DNA of 13,258 nucleotides. It comes from an uncultured Actinomycetes bacterium. Lineage in GTDB: Bacteria; Actinomycetota; Thermoleophilia; Gaiellales; F1-60-MAGs149. Positions 7,690 to 13,234 of this stretch are shown piece after piece (position 1 is the stretch's first letter; every line of letters begins with the position of its first letter). Both the position numbers and the translations under genes were made by a program. The notes below the pieces were generated by a model. That model ran no database searches. It saw only the letters and a program-made list of their open reading frames with translations, and was not told the origin of the DNA. The stretch lies in the NCBI GenBank assembly GCA_903960645.1, contig CAJCBN010000308.1, forward strand, positions 1 to 13,258, read 5' to 3'.

Positions 7690-8579
7690 GCGGTCTGCCG
7701 CCCGGCATCGAGTGCGACGTGCCGCTCAGCCGCTTCACCACGATCGGCACCGGCGGTCCCGCCGCCTTTCTCGGGCAGCCGACGGAGGAGGCCGCGCTGA
7801 TCGCGATGCTGGCGTGGGCGGAGCGCACGGCCCAGCCGATCGCGGTGATCGGTCTTGGCTCCAACCTGCTGCCGGCCGATGCGGGGTTCCCCGGCCTCGT
7901 CCTGCGTCTTGAGGGGCAGCTCGCGCGGATCGAAGTCGGCCCGGCGGGTGCCGTGCTCGGCGGCGGTGCCTCACTGGCAGCCGCGGTGCGCAAGGTGGGG
8001 GATGCGGGGCTCGCCGGCTTCGAGTTCGCCTGCGCGATTCCCGGCACGATGGGTGGTGCGGTGCGGATGAACGCCGGCGCCTACGGACGCGAGATCGTGG
8101 ACGTCCTCGTCACCGCGACGATCTGCAGCGCCGCGGGGGCCCGCACCGTGGAGGCCGCCGACCTCGGCCTGACGTATCGCCACTCCGACCTCGCCCCCGG
8201 CGAGATCGTCACGGCCGCCGAGCTGGCGCTGACTCCGGCTGATCCGGCCGCGATCCGGGAGCTCGTCCGCGAGTACCAGGGGCGCCGCACCGCCGCCCAA
8301 CCGCGCAAGGCCCGCACCTTCGGGAGCGTCTTCAAGAACCCCGGTGGCGAGCGCACGAGCGGCCAGCTGCTGGAGGCCTGCGGCCTCAAGGGCTACCGCG
8401 TGGGCGGCGCCTGCATCTCGGAGAAGCACGCCAACTTCATCGAGAACGTCGACCACGCCACCTCGGCCGACGTCGTGGCGTTGATGACCGAGGCCCGACG
8501 GCGGGTCAAGGAGCAATTCGGTATCGAGCTCCACCACGAGGTGCAGACGCTCGGCGAGATCCACATTCCCGCAGTGTGA
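7686..8579 (+). CDS. murB: UDP-N-acetylenolpyruvoylglucosamine reductase MurB
   Basis: 297 residues from the ATG at 7686, the length expected for a type II MurB without the extra Tyr loop of the E. coli type. This FAD enzyme uses NADPH to reduce the enolpyruvyl group, making UDP-MurNAc. Seen are the FAD-binding GLGSNLL (56-62), IPGTMGGAVRMNAGAYG (118-134), TYRHS (163-167, the active-site Arg), FGSVFKNP (212-219, with the proton-donating Ser 214), CGLKGYRVGGACISEKHANF (232-251) and a C-terminal HEVQTLGE (284-291) with the catalytic Glu. The frame is open upstream inside murC to 7413, but only the ATGA-overlap start fits the family. GAGGTG lies just upstream as a ribosome binding site. It is the last recognisable dcw gene. 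Confidence 0.96.
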   Translation: MSGLPPGIECDVPLSRFTTIGTGGPAAFLGQPTEEAALIAMLAWAERTAQPIAVIGLGSNLLPADAGFPGLVLRLEGQLARIEVGPAGAVLGGGASLAAAVRKVGDAGLAGFEFACAIPGTMGGAVRMNAGAYGREIVDVLVTATICSAAGARTVEAADLGLTYRHSDLAPGEIVTAAELALTPADPAAIRELVREYQGRRTAAQPRKARTFGSVFKNPGGERTSGQLLEACGLKGYRVGGACISEKHANFIENVDHATSADVVALMTEARRRVKEQFGIELHHEVQTLGEIHIPAV

Positions 8580-8620
8580 GCCGCATCACCGGCCGTTGGC
8601 GCCGGAGGTCCCTGACCCAC

Positions 8621-8626
8621 TAGGTT
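8621..8626 (+). promoter_or_regulatory. -10 element (TAGGTT) of a leaderless promoter for the sigma-like gene
   Basis: TAGGTT lies in the 53-base gap after murB, with six bases between it and the GTG start at 8633. A possible -35, TTGGCG (8596-8601), is 19 bases upstream, a rather long spacer. No Shine-Dalgarno site is present. The gap also holds a small CCGGC/GCCGG inverted repeat (8589-8593 and 8601-8605) without a T-tract. This supports a new transcription unit starting here rather than continuation of the mur operon. Confidence 0.55.
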
Positions 8627-8632
8627 CGCGCT

Positions 8633-9742
8633 GTGCAGAAGCTGACGCCCGTCCGTCCGGCCCTCCGCCACGCCCTCGGCGCGGATGTCATCCGCGACGT
8701 CTGCGGCCGCCCAGCCGTGCTGTTGGCGCTCGGGGAAGCCGTGCCGGCCGCAGCCGTCACGTGCGCGGCCGACCGGCGGCGGGCCGTGGCCGACGGCGTC
8801 GCCCGGGCGCTCGAGCTGGCGCTGGCGCTAGCGGGTGGGGTGGAACCGGGCCGAGCGGAGGCGCCGCTGCTCGAGGAGGCTGAGCAGCGCATGTGGGAGC
8901 CGCTCGCCGGCGAGCTGGCGCACCTGCTGCAGCGCACCGGGCCGGACGGCCTGTTCGCCTACCTCGTCGTCGAGGGCGCCGTACGCCGCGAGGCGTGGCG
9001 GGCCGATACGCAACGCCGCCGCCGTGCCCGGCCCGAGCCACTGCTTGAGTCAGCGGTCACCCAGGCCGAGCGGGACCCGGTGGACGTGGCCCGCTTCCGT
9101 CTCGATGTGGAGCAGGTCGTGCAGGCCACGGCCGCCCGCACCGGGCTCTCCGACGAGTTGGTCTACGGGCTGCTCGTCGACGAGATCTCCTGTGCGGAGG
9201 CGGGGCGGCGCAGTGGCCGCTCGGCGAACGGCATCTGGATGGCGCTGGCTCGGCTCCGCCCGGAGTGGCAGGGCCTCGCGGGGCGCGGACGCGCCGCGGG
9301 GCTCGGTGGCGGCATCCTCGTCCGCGTGACGGACCGCACGGAGGTCGCTGTCCGCCGGGCGATTCGCTGGCGCCTCGTCGGCGGGACCGCCGCGGGGCTG
9401 CTGCTGGCCGGCGCGATCGGCGCGGCGCTGGCAGCGTCGTGGCTGGAGGGCTCCGCGCCCACGGCGCGGACTCCGAGCGAGCCGGCGTTCGAGACGTCGG
9501 CGCCCGTCGCCGAGGGACCGTCTGGGCCGCTCGGCCGGCTCCTGGCGCTCGAGGCGGCGGCCCGGTTGGCCCGGGGCGGCGCCGCGGGTGGCCCGGACGC
9601 CGGGGCGCCCGACCGCCCGCCGGTGCGGACGTCGCCGCCCGACTCCGGCGCTCGCCCAGCAACGACGGGTAACTCGCGCCCTGCTGGCGCTCAGGACGTT
9701 GGCTCCTGCGGTCTCGGATCGGCGGCCCTGGCGTGCCGCTGA
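8633..9742 (+). CDS. Membrane-anchored protein with sigma-region-4-like HTH (hypothetical)
   Basis: 369 residues; I do not recognise a named family. Codon third positions are strongly G/C in this frame, and the leaderless promoter supports the GTG start. Residues 1-100 are Ala/Leu-rich helix. Residues 106-210 resemble the second half of an ECF sigma factor: an Arg-rich stretch (118-133), a DPVDVARF linker (148-155), then an HTH-like segment (about 178-207, with AEAGRRSGRSANGIWMALARLR at its core). One membrane helix follows (about 248-268), preceded by RRAIRWR, so by the positive-inside rule the HTH faces the cytoplasm. A Pro/Ala/Gly-rich tail of about 100 residues would lie outside and ends with two Cys (359, 368). 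The region before the HTH does not clearly show sigma region 2, so it could be a sigma-like regulator that does not bind the core. Its TGA shares one base with the next ATG (TGATG). Confidence 0.75.
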   Translation: MQKLTPVRPALRHALGADVIRDVCGRPAVLLALGEAVPAAAVTCAADRRRAVADGVARALELALALAGGVEPGRAEAPLLEEAEQRMWEPLAGELAHLLQRTGPDGLFAYLVVEGAVRREAWRADTQRRRRARPEPLLESAVTQAERDPVDVARFRLDVEQVVQATAARTGLSDELVYGLLVDEISCAEAGRRSGRSANGIWMALARLRPEWQGLAGRGRAAGLGGGILVRVTDRTEVAVRRAIRWRLVGGTAAGLLLAGAIGAALAASWLEGSAPTARTPSEPAFETSAPVAEGPSGPLGRLLALEAAARLARGGAAGGPDAGAPDRPPVRTSPPDSGARPATTGNSRPAGAQDVGSCGLGSAALACR

Positions 9743-10824
9743 TGCGCTCTCTCCTCGTCCTCGCCGCCTGTGCCGCGGTGCTGCTACCCGCGGTCGCCAT
9801 GGCGCAGGCCGGGCCCCTCGTGGTGGCGCCTCCGGTGATCACGGGCGACCCTGTCGTCGGCTCCCGGCTGACCGCGCTGGAGACGGAGCTGATCGACGCC
9901 GCCTCCGACGACGTGGTGCTCGACTGGGAGCGCTCCGACGGCAGTGCCTTCGTGCCGATTCCCGGGGCGCATGAGCGCGGCTACGTGGCGACGGCGGCCG
10001 ACGTCGGGCATCGGCTGCGCGTGCGCGTTGCGGTCGAGACGGCTGCTGGGACCGACGAGGCCTGGTCCGAGCCGACGGCGCCGGTGGGGTATCGCAGTGG
10101 GCCGACGGTCGCTGCGCGGATTGGGCCCGAGCCGGGGGCGCCGGTGCGCCTCAGCCGTTGGCGGGTCGTCGCGGGCTCCGCAGTGCAGGTGACGGGCCGC
10201 CTCGACCCTGGGCTCGTGTCGGCGGACGCCCGTCTGCTGCTCGAGCCCACGGTTCCGACGTACGCCGTCGTGGAGGCACCCGTGGCGATCGACGCCGGAG
10301 GCGCTGTCACCGGGTCGGCGGTCCCCGCGGTGAACGCCGTGGCCTGGCTGGAGATCGCGCCCCCGGGCGAGGCGCCCCAGCGGATCCGGCTCGGGCTCGT
10401 GGGGGTCCGTCCGCGCATCAGCGTGGCACTCGGCGCCCGGCCCGACGGGCGTGACGCCAGCGGGCGCGCGCTGGTTCGCGATCTCCGCCTCCTGCCCGGA
10501 AGCGTCCTCGCGCCTGCGCTGGCGGGCCTGCGGATGACGTGGGAGGGACGGCTCCCGGGTGACCGCTCGGGAACGGCGGTCTGCCGTTCGACGGAGCGGG
10601 TCATCAGCGGCGAAGGTGGTCGCTTGCACGGGGGCTGCCGCACGCGGGGCTCCTGGCAGGCGGCGCGCTGGCGCCTCGTCCTCGACCCCGGCACGCTCGA
10701 TCCCATGGCTGCGCCGTTCCTGCCGGCGGCGAGCGCCTGGGTCGTGCCGCGGGTCGGTGCGCCGCTCCCCGCCGAGGTGCCGGATCTCCTCCGTTCCTCC
10801 GCTACGCTCCCCCCGTGGAACTGA
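9742..10824 (+). CDS. Exported protein with Ig-like repeat (hypothetical)
   Basis: 360 residues from the ATG in TGATG; a GTG at 9733 would add three residues and is less likely. Residues 1-23 are a Sec signal peptide ending AMAQA before GPL. Residues about 30-115 match the beta-sandwich repeat common in secreted actinobacterial proteins: PPVITGDPVVGSRLTA, then DWERSDG, then ATAADVGHRLRVRV. The rest looks beta-rich (Val/Ala/Arg, short strands) and contains Cys 281 and 299, a possible disulfide. No catalytic motif is visible. Translational coupling to the membrane-anchored HTH protein suggests the two act together at the envelope, but that is inference. A LAAC string at residues 7-10 resembles a lipobox but sits too early, with the hydrophobic run continuing after it. 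The 3' end carries the bolA promoter and overlaps bolA by ten bases. Confidence 0.75.
   Translation: MRSLLVLAACAAVLLPAVAMAQAGPLVVAPPVITGDPVVGSRLTALETELIDAASDDVVLDWERSDGSAFVPIPGAHERGYVATAADVGHRLRVRVAVETAAGTDEAWSEPTAPVGYRSGPTVAARIGPEPGAPVRLSRWRVVAGSAVQVTGRLDPGLVSADARLLLEPTVPTYAVVEAPVAIDAGGAVTGSAVPAVNAVAWLEIAPPGEAPQRIRLGLVGVRPRISVALGARPDGRDASGRALVRDLRLLPGSVLAPALAGLRMTWEGRLPGDRSGTAVCRSTERVISGEGGRLHGGCRTRGSWQAARWRLVLDPGTLDPMAAPFLPAASAWVVPRVGAPLPAEVPDLLRSSATLPPWN
10803..10808 (+). promoter_or_regulatory. -10 element (TACGCT) of a leaderless bolA promoter
   Basis: TACGCT lies inside the last codons of the preceding exported-protein gene, with six bases (all C) between it and the bolA GTG. This is the same geometry as at four other starts in the window. 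No -35 match is evident. It implies that bolA-grx can be transcribed separately even though the gene overlaps its upstream neighbour. Confidence 0.55.
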
Positions 10825-11063
10825 CCATCGTCCAAGACCTGATCGAGGCGCATCTGCCGGGCAGCCGCGCGACCGTGACGGACTTCATGGGTGCCGGCGG
10901 CGATCACCTGGCCGTGCGCGTCGAGGCCGAGCAGTTCGCCGGTAAGAGCCTGATCGAGCAGCACAAGCTGATCTACGCGGCCGTCCAGGAGCACATGGAC
11001 TCCGGTGCGATCCACGCCCTCTCCATTACGACCGTCACACTCGAGCCTGGAGCATCCACATGA
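10815..11063 (+). CDS. bolA: BolA family protein
   Basis: 82 residues, a typical short BolA/IbaG-like protein. BolA proteins partner with CGFS monothiol glutaredoxins, sharing a bridging [2Fe-2S] cluster, and act in iron-sulfur delivery or iron signalling in the cytoplasm. The signature FAGKSLIEQHKLIY (41-54) followed by GAIHALSI (64-71) is clear; His 67 in IHAL corresponds to the conserved C-terminal ligand, and the loop preceding the first core strand has His 31 (GGDHLAV). The GTG start is chosen because the family N terminus begins right there and a -10 hexamer ends six bases upstream. The stop overlaps the glutaredoxin ATG by four bases, so the two partners are made from one coupled message. 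Confidence 0.93.
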   Translation: MELTIVQDLIEAHLPGSRATVTDFMGAGGDHLAVRVEAEQFAGKSLIEQHKLIYAAVQEHMDSGAIHALSITTVTLEPGAST

Positions 11064-11401
11064 GCGTCATGAGCGACGAGCAGATCTACGAGGAGATCGT
11101 TGCCATCGTCACCGGCAACCGCGTCGCCCTCTTCATGAAGGGCACACCGGAGGAGCCGCGCTGCGGGTTCTCGGCCCGCGTCGCCGAGCGTGTGCTCGAG
11201 AGTGGCGCCGAGTTCGTCGCCATCGACATCCTGCCGGATCCCCGCATCCGCCAGCAGTTGACGGCGTACTCGAGCTGGCCGACCACGCCGCAGCTGTTCG
11301 TCGGCGGCGAGCTGATCGGCGGCTGCGACATCGTCGAGGAACTGCACGCCCAGGGCGAGCTCGAGAAGATCCTCGGCGGCAGCGCCGACGCAGCGTCTTA
11401 A
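11060..11401 (+). CDS. grxD: Monothiol glutaredoxin, Grx4/GrxD type (CGFS)
   Basis: 113 residues, one thioredoxin-fold domain. Class II monothiol glutaredoxins carry and transfer [2Fe-2S] clusters, with glutathione or another thiol as co-ligand, usually as a heterodimer with BolA. Motifs are the conserved Lys in LFMKGTPEEP (24-33), the active site CGFS (35-38, here RCGFSARV), the cis-proline segment WPTTPQLF (73-80) and GGELIGGCDIVEEL (82-95), which recognises the glutathione tail. Coupled to bolA by an ATGA overlap, with TGGAG about seven bases upstream as a weak ribosome binding site. An alternative ATG three codons later (11069) cannot be excluded. Many actinobacteria lack glutathione, so the in vivo thiol partner is open. 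Ends with TAA. Confidence 0.94.
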   Translation: MSVMSDEQIYEEIVAIVTGNRVALFMKGTPEEPRCGFSARVAERVLESGAEFVAIDILPDPRIRQQLTAYSSWPTTPQLFVGGELIGGCDIVEELHAQGELEKILGGSADAAS

Positions 11402-11413
11402 CAATCTGAACGC

Positions 11414-11429
11414 GCCCTCAACAGAGGGC
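11414..11429 (+). repeat. Small inverted repeat after grx, overlapping a tandem 8-mer
   Basis: GCCCTC (11414-11419) and GAGGGC (11424-11429) form a perfect six-base stem with an AACA loop, 12 bases after the glutaredoxin stop. No T-tract follows, so at best it is a weak or Rho-assisted terminator. CAACAGAG occurs twice with a ten-base period (11419-11426 and 11429-11436), the first copy forming the loop and part of the right arm. It may instead be a protein-binding site for the following regulator gene. Confidence 0.35.
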
Positions 11430-11480
11430 AACAGAGACGCAGCACGGCGACAAGGGCAGATCAATACCGCCCTCCGATGA

Positions 11481-11518
11481 TGGTTGTGGGTTCCGGATCA
11501 CCTCCGCAACCCGGACCA
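11481..11518 (+). promoter_or_regulatory. Long imperfect hairpin in the crp-family gene leader
   Basis: The leader folds into a hairpin ending two bases before the Shine-Dalgarno site. Pairs from outside in are TGGT/ACCA (11481-11484 with 11515-11518), two G-U wobbles around a bulge, GGGTT/AACCC (11488-11492 with 11508-11512), a C-C mismatch, and CGGA/TCCG (11494-11497 with 11503-11506), closing on a five-base loop UCACC. The segment ACCTCC (11500-11505), which straddles the loop and right arm, is also the exact complement of the GGAGGT ribosome binding site at 11521-11526. The two pairings are mutually exclusive. As DNA, the palindrome could equally be an operator. I found no clear -10 hexamer for this gene. 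Confidence 0.5.
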
Positions 11519-11519
11519 C

Positions 11520-11526
11520 AGGAGGT
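11520..11526 (+). promoter_or_regulatory. Strong Shine-Dalgarno site of the crp-family gene
   Basis: AGGAGGT with six bases to the ATG at 11533 is the best ribosome binding site in the window and fixes this start. It contrasts with the five leaderless starts and the coupled starts elsewhere, and shows that this gene has a true untranslated leader. Confidence 0.85.
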
Positions 11527-11532
11527 CGTTCA

Positions 11533-12264
11533 ATGAACCCGCATCTGCTCAGTGCCATCCGCGAGACCCCGCTCTTCGAGGGGCTGTCCGAGGAGCGTGC
11601 CGCGCGTGCCGCCGGCGCGTTCTGCGTCCGCAGCCACGACCGCGGCGAGACCATCTCGGGGGCGGCGGACCATGAGCCCCGCACGTACGTGATGGCCGAG
11701 GGTGTTGCCCGCGCCGTGCGCGTCAACGCGGACGGCCGCTGTCTGACCACCGGCCTGGTCGAGTCCGGCATGGTGTTCGGCTGCCTGCCATTCGCCGCCG
11801 ATGAGCGGTCCGAGCAGGTTGAGGCGCTGGTCGATTGCGACGTGCTGCGCGCCAGCACGGCCGACCTCGAGGCGCTGGCCAGCGTCGATCCCATCGTCGC
11901 GCGCAACCTGGCGCGCTCCAACGCCCAGCGGCTGCGTGGCGCCGAGGCGCGGCTCGCCGCCCTCGCCTTCCAGCCCGTGCCGGCCCGGCTGGCCGGTGTC
12001 GTGATCGATCTCGCCGACCACTTCGGCAAGGTCACGCCGACGGGCGTCCGCATCGACGTCCGCCTGACGCACGGCGCGCTCGCCGAGATGACCGGTACGA
12101 CCCGGGAGACGCTCACGAAGGTCTCCGGTTGGCTCCGCACGGAGGACATCGCCTCGATCGAGCGCCGCATGATCTGGGTGTCCGACTGGGACGCCTTGGT
12201 CGAGGTGCACGAGGGCGGGCGCTGCATGCCGGGCCGCACCGCGAAGCTCGGGCTTGAGGTCTAG
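11533..12264 (+). CDS. Crp/Fnr family transcriptional regulator
   Basis: 243 residues. The N-terminal cyclic-nucleotide-binding-type beta barrel (about 14-115) opens with TPLFEGLSEERAARAA and has a GVARAVRVNADGR strand pair. A dimerisation helix (about 118-145) and a C-terminal winged helix-turn-helix (about 150-220) follow, whose recognition segment GALAEMTGTTRETLTKVSGWLR (181-202) has the family TRE signature. In the phosphate-binding cassette the Arg-Ser pair of CAP is kept (ERSEQV, 91-96) but the usual GEL is GCL (83-85), so cAMP binding is doubtful. The N-terminal Cys cluster of Fnr is absent. It sits between the iron-sulfur operon and a PfkB kinase. Targets are unknown; the palindromic leader could be an autoregulatory site. 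The ligand cannot be assigned. Confidence 0.9.
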   Translation: MNPHLLSAIRETPLFEGLSEERAARAAGAFCVRSHDRGETISGAADHEPRTYVMAEGVARAVRVNADGRCLTTGLVESGMVFGCLPFAADERSEQVEALVDCDVLRASTADLEALASVDPIVARNLARSNAQRLRGAEARLAALAFQPVPARLAGVVIDLADHFGKVTPTGVRIDVRLTHGALAEMTGTTRETLTKVSGWLRTEDIASIERRMIWVSDWDALVEVHEGGRCMPGRTAKLGLEV

Positions 12265-12281
12265 AGCCCGGCTGGTACGTT
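12254..12281 (+). promoter_or_regulatory. Promoter of the PfkB kinase gene, leaderless
   Basis: TTGAGG (12254-12259) and TACGTT (12276-12281) are separated by 16 bases, the only pair in the window with a recognisable -35. Six bases separate the -10 from the GTG at 12288, so the transcript should begin at the start codon. The -35 overlaps the last codons of the upstream regulator gene. The spacer contains the palindrome AGCC-C-GGCT (12265-12273), a possible but unproven operator. Confidence 0.65.
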
Positions 12282-12287
12282 GCCCGT

Positions 12288-13199
12288 GTGAATAGCCTCA
12301 TTGCCGTCGGATCCATCGCCTACGACACCCTCGAGACGCCATTCGGTCGCCGCGACCGGGCGCTCGGGGGGTCGGCGGTGCATTTCGCCCTCGCCGCCAA
12401 CCTCTTCACCGACGTCGGCGTGGTCGGCGTCGTGGGAGATGACTTCGACGGCGAGCCGGTGCTCGTCGAACGCGGAATCGACACCAGCGGCATTCAGGTC
12501 GTCGCCGGCGGCGCCACGTTCGCGTGGGAGGGACGCTACGGCTTCGACCTCAACGTTGCGGAGACGCTCGACACCCGCCTCGGTGTGTTCGAGCAGTTCG
12601 ACCCCCAGCTGTCGGACGAGCAGGCCAAGGCCCCGGTGCTCTTCCTCGGCAACATCGTCCCGGACCTCCAGCGCTCCGTCCGTCGGCAGTCGCAGGCCGG
12701 ATTCGTCGCGCTCGATTCGATGAACCTGTGGATCGAGATCGCCAAGGACGCGCTGCTCGGCGCGATCGGCGAGGTCGACTGCGTGATCCTCAATGACGGC
12801 GAGGCGCGCGAGCTGACCGGCGAGGCCACGCTCACCAAGGCGGCCCGCGCGATCTCCGCGCACGGCCCGCGCATCGTCGTGATCAAGCGTGGCGAGTACG
12901 GCGCTGCGCTGTTCGTCGATGGCGCCTTCTTCGGCGTGCCCGGCTACCCGCTCGAGGAGGTCTTCGACCCGACCGGGGCAGGCGACTCGTTCGCCGGCGG
13001 CTTCGTCGGCTACCTGGCCGCCACGGGGCAGACCGAGCCGGACCTCGCGCACCTCAAGCGCGCCGTCGCGTACGGCTCGATCGTCGCCTCGTTCAACGTC
13101 GAGGAGTTCGGCACGGAGCGCGTGCAGCGCCTCACCCGCGCCGAGGTCGAGACGCGCATGGGCGAGTTCCACGCCATGACGTCGTTCGACCTGGGGTGA
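12288..13199 (+). CDS. PfkB family carbohydrate/nucleoside kinase, substrate unknown
   Basis: 303 residues, a complete ribokinase-fold (PfkB) enzyme that should phosphorylate a sugar or nucleoside hydroxyl with ATP in the cytoplasm. The N-terminal GSIAYDTLETPFG (8-20) and ALGGSAVHFALAANLF (25-40) form the substrate side with the conserved Gly pair. NDGEAREL (169-176) is the internal PfkB motif. DPTGAGDSFAGGF (227-239) is the signature, with catalytic base Asp 233 and the anion hole. It resembles, from memory, a widespread group annotated only as sugar kinase, with the VETPFG and ALDSMNLWI segments. No sugar transport or catabolic gene is adjacent, so the substrate cannot be inferred. The GTG start is supported by the leaderless promoter just upstream; no Shine-Dalgarno site is present. 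Confidence 0.9.
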   Translation: MNSLIAVGSIAYDTLETPFGRRDRALGGSAVHFALAANLFTDVGVVGVVGDDFDGEPVLVERGIDTSGIQVVAGGATFAWEGRYGFDLNVAETLDTRLGVFEQFDPQLSDEQAKAPVLFLGNIVPDLQRSVRRQSQAGFVALDSMNLWIEIAKDALLGAIGEVDCVILNDGEARELTGEATLTKAARAISAHGPRIVVIKRGEYGAALFVDGAFFGVPGYPLEEVFDPTGAGDSFAGGFVGYLAATGQTEPDLAHLKRAVAYGSIVASFNVEEFGTERVQRLTRAEVETRMGEFHAMTSFDLG

Positions 13200-13201
13200 C
13201 G

Positions 13202-13216
13202 GGGCGGAATCCGCCC
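13202..13216. repeat. Perfect palindrome between pfkB and the next gene
   Basis: GGGCGGA (13202-13208), a central A and TCCGCCC (13210-13216) make a perfect 15-base palindrome two bases after the kinase stop. As RNA it is a six-pair GC hairpin with an AAT loop. No T-tract follows, so termination is uncertain. It also lies in the -35 to -10 interval of the next promoter, so it could be an operator. Confidence 0.45.
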
Positions 13217-13222
13217 GATTGG

Positions 13223-13228
13223 TAGCCT
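13223..13228 (+). promoter_or_regulatory. -10 element (TAGCCT) of a leaderless promoter for the last gene
   Basis: TAGCCT is identical to the murG hexamer and lies six bases before the ATG at 13235. No -35 match is evident at the proper spacing. There is no Shine-Dalgarno site, which fits a leaderless message. Confidence 0.55.
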
Positions 13229-13234
13229 GAGCGT

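Noticed and set aside
9733..9741. GTG at 9733 as start of the exported protein
   Set aside because: The ATG at 9742 overlaps the previous stop (TGATG) and gives a standard signal peptide beginning MRSLL.
9763..9771. LAAC at residues 7-10 of the exported protein as a lipobox
   Set aside because: It is too close to the N terminus and the hydrophobic core continues after it; cleavage after AQA (residue 23) by signal peptidase I fits better.
11399..11405. TAACAAT at the grx stop codon as a -10 element for the crp-family gene
   Set aside because: It does not fit TANNNT in register, has no -35 partner, and would give a leader of about 120 bases; not supported enough to annotate.
11485..11502. TGTGG...TCACC as a CRP-type operator before the crp-family gene
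   Set aside because: The half-sites are eight bases apart instead of six and both outer bases differ from TGTGA/TCACA; the hairpin explains the symmetry better.
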